From the NCBI GenBank assembly GCA_024636935.1, contig JAGXGC010000013.1, positions 62,001 through 126,000 on the forward strand: 64,000 bases of DNA, in the 5' to 3' direction. The notes beneath the pieces are model-generated. The model had not been told where the DNA came from, did no database searches, and saw only the letters and a program-made list of their open reading frames with translations. This DNA comes from Sideroxydans sp. (GTDB taxonomy: Bacteria > Pseudomonadota > Gammaproteobacteria > Burkholderiales > Gallionellaceae). Shown piece by piece: positions 1 through 15,011 of this stretch (its first letter is position 1; the number at the start of each line of letters is the position of its first letter). Made by a program: the position numbers and the translations under genes.

Positions 1-537
1 TTGCTTGAATATATGGCCCTGATGCATAAATGGAATAAAGTGTACAACCTGACTGCTATCAACAGCGGCCACGAAATGGTGACTCATCATTTACTGGACA
101 GCTTGTCAGTACTGCCTCATCTTTGGGCCGGCAAGTGGTTGGATGTTGGATGCGGGGGGGGGCTACCTGGAATCGTGCTTGCCATCATGCGACCAGAGTG
201 GGTATTCACATTGCTAGACAGTAATTCAAAGAAAACGGGGTTTGTGCAGCAGGCGGCCATCCAATTGGGCCTAAAGAATGTGCAAGTTCATACGGGTAGA
301 GTAGAAAATTGGCGGCAGGATGCTTGCTTTGACGGAATAATTTCCCGGGCATTTACGGAGATTGGGAATTTCTTCAGGCTAACAGAGGGTTTATTGGCTC
401 CAGAGGGGCGATGGGCAGCGATGAAGGGGAAAATGGAAGAGGAGATTCCCCCGCAATACAGAATCGATCACATCATTACATTGCAAGTGCCGGGACTTGA
501 TGCTTCAAGAAGTCTGGTGATCGCAGGCAAGAAATAG
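1..537 (+). CDS. rsmG: 16S rRNA (guanine-N7) methyltransferase RsmG, 5'-truncated by the window edge
   Basis: RsmG (GidB) uses SAM to methylate the N7 of G527 in 16S rRNA (E. coli numbering). The visible 178 residues contain the family landmarks MHKWNKVYNLT near the start, the SAM-binding motif DVGCGGGLPG and the ISRAF segment, and end with the usual LQVPGLD...LV tail. The E. coli protein has about 30 more residues before the MHKWNK block, so the gene starts outside the window. The TTG at base 1 is most likely an internal Leu codon and not the start. It lies 12 bp upstream of parA, in the order rsmG-parA-parB-atp that is common near the chromosomal origin in proteobacteria. Confidence 0.95.
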   Translation: MLEYMALMHKWNKVYNLTAINSGHEMVTHHLLDSLSVLPHLWAGKWLDVGCGGGLPGIVLAIMRPEWVFTLLDSNSKKTGFVQQAAIQLGLKNVQVHTGRVENWRQDACFDGIISRAFTEIGNFFRLTEGLLAPEGRWAAMKGKMEEEIPPQYRIDHIITLQVPGLDASRSLVIAGKK

Positions 538-549
538 GGAGCGACAGGA

Positions 550-1332
550 ATGACAAGAATAATGGCAATCACCAACCAGAAGGGCGGGGTTGGCAAGACA
601 ACAACAACAGTGAATCTAGCCGCAAGCTTAGCTGCAGCAAAAAAACGAGTCCTGCTGGTAGACCTTGATCCACAAGCCAATGCAACCATGGGCAGTGGCA
701 TCGACAAGCATGCACAGGAAGTGACTGTTTATGATGTATTGCTGGGTGAAGCTAGCATTGCACAAGCCAGAATAAGTTACCAGCAAGGGAAATACGATGT
801 TTTGGCAGCGAGCAGAGATCTTGCGGGCGCGGAAATCGAGCTGGTGAACGTGGAAGGACGAGAAACTCGGCTGAAGAAGGAAATAGAGGCGATTGCAGAT
901 GAATATGACTATGTCTTGGTGGATTGCCCACCAGCACTGAATTTGCTGACTCTGAACGGCTTGTGTGCAGCCCATTCTGTGATGATTCCGATGCAGTGTG
1001 AATACTATGCGCTGGAAGGTCTGAGTGATTTGGTAAACACCATACGTATGGTGCGTGAAAGTCTGAATCCTCAGCTGGAGATCGAGGGTTTGTTACGTAC
1101 TATGTTCGATCCGCGCAATTCACTGGCGCAGCAGGTGTCTGCTCAACTACAGCAGCATTTCGGGGAAAAGGTCTACCGCACTGTAATTCCACGCAATATT
1201 CGACTGGCTGAAGCACCAAGCTACGGCGTGCCAGTGCTGTACCACGATGCGCAATCAAAAGGCACGCAAGCATATCTGGCGTTGGCAGGAGAAATTCTGA
1301 ACAGAGCGCAGAATAAGCAAGGTATTCAATAA
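550..1332 (+). CDS. parA: Chromosome partitioning ATPase ParA (Soj)
   Basis: This is a 260-residue ParA/Soj ATPase that, with ParB and parS sites, segregates the chromosome origin. The deviant Walker A motif KGGVGKTT lies near residues 10-17, followed by the DLDPQAN switch and a DCPPALN Walker B-like segment. It has no N-terminal HTH extension, so it is the short chromosomal type. The ATG at 550 follows rsmG by 12 bp, and parB begins 22 bp downstream, so the pair is probably co-transcribed. Its location just before the ATP synthase genes fits an origin-proximal position. Confidence 0.96.
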   Translation: MTRIMAITNQKGGVGKTTTTVNLAASLAAAKKRVLLVDLDPQANATMGSGIDKHAQEVTVYDVLLGEASIAQARISYQQGKYDVLAASRDLAGAEIELVNVEGRETRLKKEIEAIADEYDYVLVDCPPALNLLTLNGLCAAHSVMIPMQCEYYALEGLSDLVNTIRMVRESLNPQLEIEGLLRTMFDPRNSLAQQVSAQLQQHFGEKVYRTVIPRNIRLAEAPSYGVPVLYHDAQSKGTQAYLALAGEILNRAQNKQGIQ

Positions 1333-1354
1333 CTTAAATTGAACGGAAAATAAA

Positions 1355-2212
1355 ATGGCAAAAATAAACAAAGGGCTGGGTCGCGGATTGGATGCGCTGC
1401 TGGGTGGTGGTGCAACGAAAACCAATGAATCATTGCGCGAGTTGAATGTAAATCAACTCAAGCCAGGCAAATACCAGCCGCGTAGCCATATGGACGAGGA
1501 GTCACTCAAGGAGTTGGCTGCTTCCATCAAGTCGCAAGGCGTGATGCAGCCGATCTTAGTGCGCGAGCTGCCGAACAGCAGTTACGAGATCATTGCCGGC
1601 GAGCGTCGTTGGCGTGCTTCTCAATTAGCAGGATTGACGCAAGTTCCTGTATTGGTGCGAGTCGTTCCTGATAATGCAGCATTGGCCATGGCCCTGATCG
1701 AGAACATCCAGCGCGAGGATTTGAATCCCTTGGAAGAAGCGGTAGGTATTCAGCGTCTGATCGACGAGTTCCAGATGACCCATCAGGAAGCCGCTGATGC
1801 GGTCGGTCGCTCACGAAGTGCTGCTAGCAATCTGTTGCGCTTGCTTAAATTGCCTGCTGAAGTGCAGGGTATGCTGATGGAAAACAAGCTGGACATGGGG
1901 CACGCACGCGCATTGCTGTCTCTGGAGCCGGCACAACAAATCATGCTGGCGAATAAGGTGGTACTGGAAGGATTGTCAGTTCGTGAAGCAGAAGTCTTAG
2001 TGCAAAAACAAGGTACTACCGCTCCCCAAGAAGGCGCCAAAGCAAAGGTGGTCAACAGGGATACAGAACGCCTGCAAGAAGAATTGACCGACAAGATCGG
2101 AGCTCGGGTAGAGATCAAATCAGGGAAAAAAGGCAAAGGGAAGCTAGTCATCGAATATGCAAGCAACGACCATCTTGATGACTTGATAAAGCGTTTGACT
2201 CAGGCAGGCTAA
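1355..2212 (+). CDS. parB: Chromosome partitioning protein ParB (Spo0J)
   Basis: ParB is the CTP-dependent DNA clamp that loads at parS and is moved by ParA. The 285-residue protein opens with GRGLDALLGGG, typical of chromosomal ParB. It contains the ParB/Srx nucleotide-binding segment GERRWRAS near residue 80, a central HTH (HQEAADAVGRSRSAASNLLRL) that reads parS, and a C-terminal dimerisation region. It follows parA directly and is followed after 12 bp by atpI. I saw no convincing 16-bp parS palindrome in the window, so the binding sites are probably elsewhere near the origin. Confidence 0.96.
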   Translation: MAKINKGLGRGLDALLGGGATKTNESLRELNVNQLKPGKYQPRSHMDEESLKELAASIKSQGVMQPILVRELPNSSYEIIAGERRWRASQLAGLTQVPVLVRVVPDNAALAMALIENIQREDLNPLEEAVGIQRLIDEFQMTHQEAADAVGRSRSAASNLLRLLKLPAEVQGMLMENKLDMGHARALLSLEPAQQIMLANKVVLEGLSVREAEVLVQKQGTTAPQEGAKAKVVNRDTERLQEELTDKIGARVEIKSGKKGKGKLVIEYASNDHLDDLIKRLTQAG

Positions 2213-2224
2213 ACGTCGGAAGCC

Positions 2225-3590
<1,366 letters not shown>

Positions 3591-3626
3591 TTCGGCTTCA
3601 TTAACTTTAACTTTACTTTTATCTAA

Positions 3627-3881
<255 letters not shown>

Positions 3882-3921
3882 TTCGCGCAAGCGAAACGCA
3901 TAATTTAGAAAGGAAGCTTGC

Positions 3922-4392
3922 ATGAATATCAATGCAACTCTTCTCGCACAGTTGATCATGTTCGCGCTGTTCGTATGGTTCTGCATGAAGTTCGTGTGGA
4001 CCCCGATCGTGGCGGCACTGGATGAGCGCAAGAAGCAGATCGCTGATGGTCTGGCAGATGCAGAACGCGCCAAGCAGGATCTGGAGCTCGCTTCTCGCCG
4101 TTCCGCAGAGATCCTGCGTGAAGCCAAGGAAAAAGCTGGCGAGATCATTGGCAACAGCGAAAAACGCGCAAGCGAAATCGTCGAAGAGTCCAAGACTCAA
4201 GCTAAGGTCGAAGGTGATCGCATCATCGCTGGTGCGAAAGCGGAGATCGATCAGGAAGTGTTCCGCGCTAAAGAACAACTGCGTACGCAGGTGTCCTCAA
4301 TCGCACTGGCAGGCGCCGGTAAGATTCTGGGTCGAGAAATCGATGCTAAAGCACATAACGACCTGCTCGACAAACTCGTTGCGGAAATCTGA
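3922..4392 (+). CDS. atpF: F0F1 ATP synthase subunit b
   Basis: Subunit b is the peripheral stalk that holds F1 against the stator. The 156 residues contain one N-terminal membrane helix (about 5-25) followed by a long charged, Ala- and Glu-rich helix that forms the dimeric coiled coil. The length equals that of the E. coli protein. The gene follows atpE with AAAGGA before the ATG, and atpH starts 6 bp after its stop. A single b gene is present, so the stalk is a homodimer. Confidence 0.96.
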   Translation: MNINATLLAQLIMFALFVWFCMKFVWTPIVAALDERKKQIADGLADAERAKQDLELASRRSAEILREAKEKAGEIIGNSEKRASEIVEESKTQAKVEGDRIIAGAKAEIDQEVFRAKEQLRTQVSSIALAGAGKILGREIDAKAHNDLLDKLVAEI

Positions 4393-4397
4393 TCGCT

Positions 4398-4931
4398 ATG
4401 TCTGAAGCCATAACCATTGCACGTCCTTATGCCCAGGCAGCTTTTGAGGAAGCTCAAGATCTGAATGCGCTACAGGCTTGGTCGGATGCGCTCGTCACGC
4501 TGGCAGAAGCAGCCTCTCACCCTGAAGTGAATGCCATTATCGGCAATCCGAAGGTGGCGAAGACCCAAGTGGCTTCGCTGATGGAGGCGTTTCTGGGTAA
4601 TAGCCCAGATGCAAAACTGCTTAATTTCGTGCGTATCCTTGCCGACAATCAGCGTGTTTCTGTTCTGCCTGAGATCTCAGCCAGCTTTCAAGCACTGAAA
4701 GCAGAGGCTGAAAAATCAATCAATGTATTGGTTGAGTCTCCGTTTGAATTGTCAGCAGAGCAAAAGGACAAGATCGTAGCCTCGTTGAAAAAACGTATGG
4801 GCTGCGAGATCAAGCTTGAAAGCCGCATCAAAAAAGAATTGCTGGGTGGCGTGGTGATCCGCGCCGGAGACAAGGTCATCGACGGATCTGCGTTGGCGCG
4901 CCTTGGCGAAATGGCGACAGCCCTAGCCTGA
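4398..4931 (+). CDS. atpH: F0F1 ATP synthase subunit delta
   Basis: Delta (OSCP) sits on top of F1 and ties it to the b dimer. The 177-residue protein begins with ARPYAQAAFEEA, the standard start of this family, and carries the C-terminal KEL.GGVVIRAGDKVIDGS block. The gene lies 6 bp after atpF and 30 bp before atpA. Size and order match other proteobacterial operons. Confidence 0.96.
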   Translation: MSEAITIARPYAQAAFEEAQDLNALQAWSDALVTLAEAASHPEVNAIIGNPKVAKTQVASLMEAFLGNSPDAKLLNFVRILADNQRVSVLPEISASFQALKAEAEKSINVLVESPFELSAEQKDKIVASLKKRMGCEIKLESRIKKELLGGVVIRAGDKVIDGSALARLGEMATALA

Positions 4932-4961
4932 TAAAGATTTATCAAGAATAAGGAAATCCAG

Positions 4962-6503
<1,542 letters not shown>

Positions 6504-6516
6504 GGGGAGCTGAGTT

Positions 6517-7383
6517 ATGGCGGGCAGTAAAGAGATTCGCACCAAAATCAAGAGCGTTGAAAATACGCGCAAGATCACGCGTGCGATGGAAATGGTGGCA
6601 GCTGCGAAGATGCGCAAGGCGCAAGAACGCATGCGTGCCGCTCGCCCTTATGCCGAGAAAATTCGTAATGTCGCCGCTCACTTGTCACGCGCTAACCCGG
6701 AATATAAGCATCCTTTCTTGGTTAAGCGCGAAACAGTGAAGAACGTCGGCCTGATCGTTGTCACATCTGACAAAGGTCTGTGCGGTGGATTGAATACCAA
6801 CGTGTTGCGTCTCGCAGTTAACGAGATGAAGACATGGGAAAGTGAAGGCAAAGGTCTTCTGGTATGTCCAATCGGTAACAAGGGTTTCGGTTTCATGAAC
6901 CGTATCGGTGCCAAGGTCCAATCGCACCTGACTGGCTTGGGCGATACGCCGCATATTGAAAAGCTGATCGGTGCTGTTAAGGCCATGCTGGACGCATATG
7001 TGGCTGGTGAGATTGACGCCATTTACTTGAGCTACAACCACTTCGTCAATACGATGAAGCAGGAGCCGCGTATCGAGCAGCTGTTGCCACTGAGCGGTGA
7101 GCAAATGGGAACCAGCGAAGGCAGCTGGGACTACATTTACGAACCTGATGCGAAAAAAGTTATCGACGAACTGTTGTTGCGCTACATCGAATCTCTGGTG
7201 TACCAGGCAGTAGTTGAAAACATGGCTTCAGAGCAAAGCTCGCGTATGGTGGCTATGAAGGCTGCATCCGACAACGCAAAGAGCGTTATCGGCGAGCTCA
7301 AGCTGGTATACAACAAAGCACGTCAGGCAGCGATCACCAAGGAAATCTCGGAGATCGTGGGCGGTGCGGCGGCGATCGGTTGA
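6517..7383 (+). CDS. atpG: F0F1 ATP synthase subunit gamma
   Basis: Gamma is the central rotating shaft of F1. The 288 residues contain the two long terminal helices, beginning [19 protein letters not shown] and ending in a helix with [19 protein letters not shown], around a central Rossmann-like domain ([10 protein letters not shown]). The gene follows atpA by 13 bp, with GGGGAG before the ATG, and is followed by atpD after 42 bp. Confidence 0.97.
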   Translation: MAGSKEIRTKIKSVENTRKITRAMEMVAAAKMRKAQERMRAARPYAEKIRNVAAHLSRANPEYKHPFLVKRETVKNVGLIVVTSDKGLCGGLNTNVLRLAVNEMKTWESEGKGLLVCPIGNKGFGFMNRIGAKVQSHLTGLGDTPHIEKLIGAVKAMLDAYVAGEIDAIYLSYNHFVNTMKQEPRIEQLLPLSGEQMGTSEGSWDYIYEPDAKKVIDELLLRYIESLVYQAVVENMASEQSSRMVAMKAASDNAKSVIGELKLVYNKARQAAITKEISEIVGGAAAIG

Positions 7384-7410
7384 TCGGCAAAGAATTCAGA
7401 ATTAATTTAG

Positions 7411-8847
<1,437 letters not shown>

Positions 8848-8862
8848 TTAGTGGGGTAAACC

Positions 8863-9288
8863 ATGGCAATGACCGTACATGTAGACGTAGTGAGCGCGGA
8901 AGAGCAAATCTTCTCCGGCCTTGCTGAAGTCGTCGTGGTACCAGGCGAGATGGGCGAATTGGGTATCTACCCGCGTCATACCGCCTTGATGACTCGCATC
9001 AAACCAGGAGCTGTGCGCATCAAGCGTCCGGATCAAGAGCAGGAAGAACTGATCTACGTATCCGGCGGCATGCTCGAAGTTCAGCCTAACGTGGTTACTG
9101 TTCTGGCAGACACTGCGATTCGCGGTGCTGACTTGGACGAAGCACGTGCATTGGAAGCCAAGCAGGCGGCAGAAGAGGCGATGAAGAATCGTACCTCCGA
9201 CATCGATTATGCAGCGGCTCAGGCAGAGCTGGCAGAGGCGATAGCTCAATTGCGAGCAATTCAGCAAATGCGCAAAACTACTCACTAA
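8863..9288 (+). CDS. atpC: F0F1 ATP synthase subunit epsilon
   Basis: Epsilon binds gamma and can inhibit ATP hydrolysis. The 141 residues contain the N-terminal beta sandwich ([24 protein letters not shown]) and the C-terminal helical hairpin that can extend into F1. This is the last gene of the atp operon. A bidirectional-looking stem with a T-run follows immediately, marking the end of the operon. Confidence 0.96.
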   Translation: MAMTVHVDVVSAEEQIFSGLAEVVVVPGEMGELGIYPRHTALMTRIKPGAVRIKRPDQEQEELIYVSGGMLEVQPNVVTVLADTAIRGADLDEARALEAKQAAEEAMKNRTSDIDYAAAQAELAEAIAQLRAIQQMRKTTH

Positions 9289-9300
9289 GTATCCGTTAGT

Positions 9301-9342
9301 GGACAAAACGAGAAAGCAGCTTAGGCTGCTTTTTTGTTGTCC
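9301..9342 (+). terminator. Rho-independent terminator of the atp operon
   Basis: An 8-bp perfect stem, AAAGCAGC (9313-9320) with GCTGCTTT (9325-9332) and loop TTAG, runs into a T-tract. An outer 6-bp stem, GGACAA (9301-9306) with TTGTCC (9337-9342), encloses it. It lies 12 bp after the atpC stop and 39 bp before glmU, so it separates the ATP synthase operon from glmU. Confidence 0.9.
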
Positions 9343-9380
9343 GAAAGATATACTCGCGTATCCATGAAGAATACGGCCAT

Positions 9381-10745
9381 ATGAGCGCACTCAACATCAT
9401 TATCCTAGCTGCCGGTAAAGGCACTCGCATGTATTCGGACAAGCCCAAGGTACTGCATTCACTGGCGGGAAAACCGCTGGTTCAGCATGTGCTCGATTGC
9501 GCGGTTTCTCTACAGCCACAACAGATCTGCACAGTCTACGGACATGGCGGTGAGGCAGTTCCTCAAGCGATGCAGCAATACGGTGCAAAATTCGTCATCC
9601 AGGAACCGCAACTTGGCACTGGCCATGCAGTGCAACAGGCAATGCATCACTTGCAGGATGATAGTCATACATTGATCTTGTATGGTGACGTACCGCTGAT
9701 TCAGCACAGCACTTTGCATCAGATGTTGAAGGCGGGTGAAGGATTGGTAGTACTCACTGTCAATCTTGAAGATCCCGCAGGCTACGGTCGCATAGTTCGC
9801 AATCAAGAGGGTGACGTGCAGCGTATCGTCGAGCAAAAGGATGCTACGCCGGAAGAGTTAGAGATTACGGAAGTGAACACTGGCATCATGCTTGTGCAAA
9901 CTGCAAAACTGCGCGAATGGTTGGGTAAGCTTAGCAATGATAATTCGCAAGGTGAGTACTACCTAACTGATATCGTCGCAATGGCAGTGGAGCAAGGCGT
10001 TGCAGTGCACACGGTGCAACCTTCCAAAGCGTGGGAAGTAGAAGGCATCAATAACAAGATACAACTATCAAGTCTTGAACGAATATGGCAGAAGGAAATT
10101 GCGACAAAGCTTTTGACGCAAGGTGTGACGCTGATCGATCCGGAGCGAATAGATGTGCGCGGTGAGCTAGTGTGCGGGCGTGACGTTGAGATCGACGTCG
10201 GATGTATCTTCGAAGGCAAGGTCACCTTGGGTGATCGGGTGAAAGTCAGCGCTTACAGCATCATCCGCAATGCATCAATTGCACAGAATACGCAGATAGC
10301 GCCATACAGCCACATCGACAGCAGCGAAGTAGGTGCTGACTGTCATATTGGACCTTATGCTCGACTGCGCCCTGGTAGTAAACTGCACGACCATGCTCAT
10401 GTAGGTAATTTCGTGGAAATAAAGAATAGCGAGATCGGTCAAGGCAGCAAAGCGAACCATCTAAGTTACATCGGTGACAGTACAGTGGGCAGTCGGGTGA
10501 ATATCGGAGCGGGCACCATCACCTGTAACTACGATGGCGCAAACAAGTTCCGCACCATCATCGAAGACGATGCATTCATCGGTTCAGATACACAGCTGGT
10601 GGCTCCAGTAACCATTCGCAAAGGTGCAACCATTGGGGCTGGATCGACCATCACCAAAGACACTCCCGCAGGAGAGCTCACCCTCTCCAGAAGCAAACAA
10701 CTAACAATTGCCGGCTGGCAACGTCCCGTAAAAGGAAAGAAATAA
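9381..10745 (+). CDS. glmU: Bifunctional GlcNAc-1-P uridyltransferase / glucosamine-1-P acetyltransferase
   Basis: GlmU acetylates glucosamine-1-phosphate and then couples it to UTP, giving UDP-GlcNAc for peptidoglycan and lipid A. The 454-residue protein has the N-terminal pyrophosphorylase fold with [18 protein letters not shown] and a C-terminal left-handed beta helix of hexapeptide repeats ([12 protein letters not shown]). It ends one base before the glmS start, so the two enzymes of the pathway are translationally linked. Confidence 0.97.
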   Translation: MSALNIIILAAGKGTRMYSDKPKVLHSLAGKPLVQHVLDCAVSLQPQQICTVYGHGGEAVPQAMQQYGAKFVIQEPQLGTGHAVQQAMHHLQDDSHTLILYGDVPLIQHSTLHQMLKAGEGLVVLTVNLEDPAGYGRIVRNQEGDVQRIVEQKDATPEELEITEVNTGIMLVQTAKLREWLGKLSNDNSQGEYYLTDIVAMAVEQGVAVHTVQPSKAWEVEGINNKIQLSSLERIWQKEIATKLLTQGVTLIDPERIDVRGELVCGRDVEIDVGCIFEGKVTLGDRVKVSAYSIIRNASIAQNTQIAPYSHIDSSEVGADCHIGPYARLRPGSKLHDHAHVGNFVEIKNSEIGQGSKANHLSYIGDSTVGSRVNIGAGTITCNYDGANKFRTIIEDDAFIGSDTQLVAPVTIRKGATIGAGSTITKDTPAGELTLSRSKQLTIAGWQRPVKGKK

Positions 10746-10746
10746 T

Positions 10747-12570
10747 ATGTGCGGTATCGTCGGCGCAGTCGCAAAACGCAACATCGTCCCAGTACTGGTC
10801 AATGGCCTACTACGTTTGGAATACCGTGGCTATGATTCGGCTGGCTTGGTCGTAGTGCATGAAGGCAAGCTGGAGCGTGTGCGTAGTGAAGGCCGGGTAG
10901 CAGAGCTGGGACAGAAAAGCGCTAACACGCAAGGTGACGTAGGTATTGCACATACTCGCTGGGCGACACATGGTGTACCAAGCGAGCGCAACGCGCATCC
11001 ACACATGAGCCGTGAACTGATAGCCGTTGTGCATAACGGCATCATTGAGAATTACGAAGAGCTTCGTACAGAACTCACAGCACAAGGCTACGAATTCACA
11101 TCAGACACCGATACGGAAGTCATCGCACATCTGATACACAGCCATTATGCGCAAGGCAGCCTGTTGGCAGCAACGAAGATGGCGTTGTCACAATTGGTAG
11201 GCGCTTATGCGATCGGCGTCATCGCAGCAGACAATCCCCACCAGCTTATCGCGGCCCGAAAGGGCAGCCCCCTGCTACTCGGTGTAGGAGATAGCGAACA
11301 CTTTGTAGGCTCCGACATGTCGGCATTACTGCAGGTCACAAGGAACGTCGTGTATCTGGAAGAAGGAGATGTAGTAGAACTGAACGTTGATAACTATCGG
11401 ATATTTGATGCGGAGGGTACAGAAGTACAGCGGCCGGTGCAGATAAGTGAGTTGAACAATGACAGTGTAGAACTGGGTGAGTACCAGCACTACATGCAGA
11501 AAGAGATCCACGAACAACCACAGGCGCTTGCAGACACACTGGAGTCGGTGTGCAACAGTCAGTCTCTGGTGCCGGGTATCTTTGGTGCGGAAGCAAATGA
11601 CATCTTCCCTAGAGTAGAAAACATCCTCATCCTCGCCTGTGGAACCAGCAACCATGCGGGGCAAGTGGCACGTTATTGGCTGGAAGAGATCGCCGGAATC
11701 CCGTGCATTGTGGAAATTGCCAGCGAATATCGCTATCGCACCAGCGTCCCCAATCCCAAGACGTTAGTGGTCACCATCTCCCAGTCGGGAGAAACGGCAG
11801 ATACATTGGCGGCGCTGAATCATGCAAAGGCAACAGGACACAGCTACACACTGGCGATCTGCAACGTACCGGAAAGCGCAATCATCCGCCAATCAAAATT
11901 ACGATTTCTGACGCGTGCTGGTCCGGAGATCGGTGTGGCCTCAACCAAGGCATTTACCACCCAGTTAGCAGCCCTGTTCCTGCTTACACTGGTGATGGCA
12001 AAAGTACGCGACCGTCTGAATGAGGCGCGCGAACAACAATTCCTGCATGAGTTGCGGCATCTCCCTGCCGCCATGCTGAAAGTATTGGCCCTGGAACCAC
12101 AGATCGCAGAAATGTCCAAGCACTTCGCCGATAAGCATCACGCACTGTTCCTAGGTCGTGGGATGCACTTCCCGATTGCGGCGGAAGGTGCGCTTAAGCT
12201 GAAAGAGATTTCGTATATCCACGCAGAAGCCTATCCGGCGGGCGAATTGAAGCACGGTCCACTGGCACTGGTGGACAAAGACATGCCAGTGGTGTCGGTG
12301 GCCCCCAACGACACGCTTCTAGAAAAGCTCAAATCCAACCTGCAGGAAGTAAAAGCACGCGGAGGACAGCTGTTCGTGTTCGCCGATGCAAATACCCACA
12401 TCCACGCCAGTGAAGGCGTACACATCCTGCAAATGCCGGAACACGCGGGATTTCTCAGCCCTATTCTGCATACCGCCCCTTTGCAACTGTTGGCATATTA
12501 CGTAGCACTGCAAAAGGGAACGGATGTGGACAAGCCTAGAAACCTCGCCAAATCCGTCACGGTGGAATAA
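10747..12570 (+). CDS. glmS: Glutamine-fructose-6-phosphate aminotransferase (isomerizing)
   Basis: GlmS makes glucosamine-6-phosphate from fructose-6-phosphate and glutamine. The 607-residue protein starts MCGIVGAV, with Cys2 (the mature N-terminal Cys) as the glutaminase nucleophile. It has the [11 protein letters not shown] segment and two SIS domains carrying the sugar-binding SQSGETADT. It ends with the standard LAKSVTVE tail. It starts one base after glmU. No glmS ribozyme can fit in that gap, as expected outside Firmicutes. Confidence 0.97.
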   Translation: MCGIVGAVAKRNIVPVLVNGLLRLEYRGYDSAGLVVVHEGKLERVRSEGRVAELGQKSANTQGDVGIAHTRWATHGVPSERNAHPHMSRELIAVVHNGIIENYEELRTELTAQGYEFTSDTDTEVIAHLIHSHYAQGSLLAATKMALSQLVGAYAIGVIAADNPHQLIAARKGSPLLLGVGDSEHFVGSDMSALLQVTRNVVYLEEGDVVELNVDNYRIFDAEGTEVQRPVQISELNNDSVELGEYQHYMQKEIHEQPQALADTLESVCNSQSLVPGIFGAEANDIFPRVENILILACGTSNHAGQVARYWLEEIAGIPCIVEIASEYRYRTSVPNPKTLVVTISQSGETADTLAALNHAKATGHSYTLAICNVPESAIIRQSKLRFLTRAGPEIGVASTKAFTTQLAALFLLTLVMAKVRDRLNEAREQQFLHELRHLPAAMLKVLALEPQIAEMSKHFADKHHALFLGRGMHFPIAAEGALKLKEISYIHAEAYPAGELKHGPLALVDKDMPVVSVAPNDTLLEKLKSNLQEVKARGGQLFVFADANTHIHASEGVHILQMPEHAGFLSPILHTAPLQLLAYYVALQKGTDVDKPRNLAKSVTVE

Positions 12571-12666
12571 AGCAGTGTGATCTGGTGGTATTCGGCTGTA
12601 ATCAAGCTGAATCCCGATTGAGGACGCCGCGCCCCACCCTCCCGTAACACCGGAGAAAAACACAGC

Positions 12667-13431
12667 ATGGCGACTATCGCCGTATTCAACCAAAAGGGTG
12701 GTGTAGGAAAAACCACGACCTGCCTCAATCTGACGGCAGCGTTGTCGCTTGCCCAGCGCAGTCCGATCGCCATCGATATGGATCCGCAGGGACACTTAAG
12801 TCTGGCATCTGGTCTGCGTCACGGCACGACACAGCGGGACAGCATCGCCTCATTTTTCAGAGACGGTACGCCGTTAGCCAAGCTGCTGTACGAAACCCCG
12901 GCCGGCTGGCAGCTGATTCCAGCGACGCTCGAATTATCCAAGATTGACGCCATGTATGGCAACGACCCGCAAGCAGCAAAGAAGTTGAAACAAGGACTTG
13001 CGGAGGAATTGTCTCTAACAGGCGCCCCCATACTGATTGACTGTTGTCCTATGCTCGGTGTATTGACGTTGAATGCATTGCTGGCGGCAGATAAAGTATT
13101 GATACCGGTATCGCCAGACTTTTTGTCACAGCACGGAGTGCATAGACTGGACAGTGCTCTGAACGTACTAGAGAAGAAACTGCAAAGAACTTTCGAGCGA
13201 CGTATTGTGGTGACTCGATTCGATTCGCGCCGCAAATTGTCATTCGACATATACGACAAACTAAAACAACGATATGGCAATTTGGTATGTAAAACCCGCA
13301 TCGGTGAGACGGTAGCACTTGCGACCAGTCCGATGCATGGTTTGGATGTATTTGCTTATGCTCCTAATAGTCCAGGCGCAGCAGACTACAGGGCACTAGC
13401 CAAGGAACTGACTGAAACCGGCTTTTTCTAG
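12667..13431 (+). CDS. Orphan ParA-family ATPase, partner unknown
   Basis: The 254 residues form a complete ParA/MinD-type ATPase: deviant Walker A KGGVGKTT near residue 10, DMDPQGH switch, and a LIDCCPMLG segment in place of the usual DxPP. It shares the fold but not close sequence with the ParA at 550-1332. No ParB-like gene or other obvious cargo adaptor is next to it. It follows glmS by 96 bp, and its stop overlaps the convergent ubiB stop in a CTAG. Such solo ATPases position plasmids, chemoreceptor arrays or other cargo; nothing here shows which. Confidence 0.88.
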   Translation: MATIAVFNQKGGVGKTTTCLNLTAALSLAQRSPIAIDMDPQGHLSLASGLRHGTTQRDSIASFFRDGTPLAKLLYETPAGWQLIPATLELSKIDAMYGNDPQAAKKLKQGLAEELSLTGAPILIDCCPMLGVLTLNALLAADKVLIPVSPDFLSQHGVHRLDSALNVLEKKLQRTFERRIVVTRFDSRRKLSFDIYDKLKQRYGNLVCKTRIGETVALATSPMHGLDVFAYAPNSPGAADYRALAKELTETGFF

Positions 13432-14951
13432 CCGAAGTGAACAACCACAGCTAATGCGAGTGTGGCAGCAAGCAGTAAGGCAATCACAGATAACCAACCA
13501 TTGCGGCGTCGCTGTTGGATGACCAGCTCCAACAGCAAAGGGGCTGCATGCTCATAAGGCTCCTGCTTAAATCGCTGATGGATCAAACGTGGCAATTCAG
13601 GAATCAAAGTAGCGAAACGAGGCGTTTCGCGCTTCAAAGCCTTGAGGAATCCACGCCAACCTATCTGCTCACTCATCCACCGTTCCAACCAAGGCTTGGC
13701 CGTCTTCCACAGGTCGAGCTCGGGATCGAGTTGCAACCCTAACCCCTCGATATTCAATAGCGTCTTTTGCAGCAGAACCAATTGCGGTTGGATCTGGATG
13801 CCAAAGCGACGCGAGGTCTGGAACAGGCGCAACAAGATGCGTCCGAACGAGACTTCACGCAACGGTTTGTCAAAGATGGGTTCGCATACTGCGCGGATAG
13901 CAGACTCGAATTCATCAACGCGCGTTGAGGCCGGTGCCCAGCCCGATTCGATATGCAATTCGGCCACACGTCGGTAATCTCGATTGAAGAAGGCGATGAA
14001 GTTGTGAGCTAAGTAATGTTTGTCATTATCAGTGAGCGTCCCCATGATGCCGAAATCAAGTGCTACGTAACGTCCATCGCGCGCCACAAGGATGTTGCCG
14101 GGATGCATGTCGGCATGGAAGAAACCGTCGCGGAACACCTGAGTATAGAAGATCTCAACACCATCGCTAGCAAGCTTGGGGATATCGATTCCGGCTTCAC
14201 GTAAAGCGGCGATCTGGCTGACAGGAATGCCCTGCATACGCTGCATCACCATCACTTGTTCGCTACACCAATCCCAGTAAATCTCCGGAACAAGCAGTAA
14301 TGTGGCATCCGCGAAGTTACGACGCAATTGGCTGGCATTGGCCGCCTCGCGCATCAAGTCCAGCTCGTCATGCAGCGTCTTTTCGAATTCGGCGACGACC
14401 TGCTGGGGCTTAAGGCGTTTGCCGTCTTCCCAAAGGCGTTCGATCAGTGAAGCAGCGATGTCGAGCAGAGCCAGGTCATGCTCGATGACGTGCAGGATAC
14501 CAGGGCGCAGAATCTTGACGGCGACTTCGCGTCCATCAGGCAGCACAGCAAAATGGACTTGTGCGACCGAAGCGCTGGCGACAGGAAGCTGTTCGAAGCT
14601 GGCGAAAACCTCCTGCAAGGGCTTGCCATAGGCGGATTCCAACAGTGCCACAGCTTGGGTAGAGGGGAAGGGTGGAACTTGGTCTTGCAGCGCAGCGAGC
14701 TCATCGGCGATATCGGTCGGGATCAGATCGCGCCGGGTCGATAGCAACTGACCGAACTTGACGAAGATCGGCCCCAGCGCTTCCAACGCCAAGCGCAGTC
14801 GCAAACCGCGCGGTCGTTTGTTGTCACGCAAGAACAACAGCAGATTGAGCGGGCGCAGCAACCAACTGGTGCGCTCATGCGCCAGCAGAAATTCGTCCAA
14901 ACCGAAGCGCAGGACGATGTAGATGATCTTGATCAGTCGAAAGAAACGCAT
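13428..14951 (-). CDS. ubiB: Ubiquinone biosynthesis ATPase/kinase-like protein UbiB
   Basis: UbiB is an ABC1/ADCK-family protein needed for ubiquinone synthesis, with ATPase rather than classical kinase activity. The 507-residue protein shows the family features [11 protein letters not shown] (KxGQ motif), the Ala-rich loop [21 protein letters not shown] and DFGIMG, and two C-terminal membrane segments (ending [11 protein letters not shown]). It is the last gene of the long minus-strand run and is separated from the upstream Tim44-domain gene by a terminator. The ubiE partner is 44 kb away. Confidence 0.94.
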   Translation of the reverse strand: MRFFRLIKIIYIVLRFGLDEFLLAHERTSWLLRPLNLLLFLRDNKRPRGLRLRLALEALGPIFVKFGQLLSTRRDLIPTDIADELAALQDQVPPFPSTQAVALLESAYGKPLQEVFASFEQLPVASASVAQVHFAVLPDGREVAVKILRPGILHVIEHDLALLDIAASLIERLWEDGKRLKPQQVVAEFEKTLHDELDLMREAANASQLRRNFADATLLLVPEIYWDWCSEQVMVMQRMQGIPVSQIAALREAGIDIPKLASDGVEIFYTQVFRDGFFHADMHPGNILVARDGRYVALDFGIMGTLTDNDKHYLAHNFIAFFNRDYRRVAELHIESGWAPASTRVDEFESAIRAVCEPIFDKPLREVSFGRILLRLFQTSRRFGIQIQPQLVLLQKTLLNIEGLGLQLDPELDLWKTAKPWLERWMSEQIGWRGFLKALKRETPRFATLIPELPRLIHQRFKQEPYEHAAPLLLELVIQQRRRNGWLSVIALLLAATLALAVVVHFG

Positions 14952-14964
14952 CGCACAAATGAAA

Positions 14965-14992
14965 AGGGCACGGTCAAAGCGCCGTGCCCTTA
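14965..14992 (-). terminator. Rho-independent terminator after the Tim44-domain gene
   Basis: Read on the minus strand, a 10-bp perfect stem (AAGGGCACGG pairing with CCGTGCCCTT) with an 8-nt loop is followed by a short T-run. It lies 20 bp beyond the stop of the Tim44-domain gene and 14 bp before the ubiB start. The two genes are therefore likely separate transcription units, with partial read-through possible. Confidence 0.75.
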
Positions 14993-15011
14993 AGTCTACT
15001 TCAGTTCACGT

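Noticed and set aside
10746-10746. glmS ribozyme
   Set aside because: Only one base separates glmU from glmS, and the ribozyme is known from Firmicutes.
12571-12666. Possible terminator or regulatory RNA between glmS and the orphan parA
   Set aside because: I could find no convincing stem with a T-run in the 96 bp.
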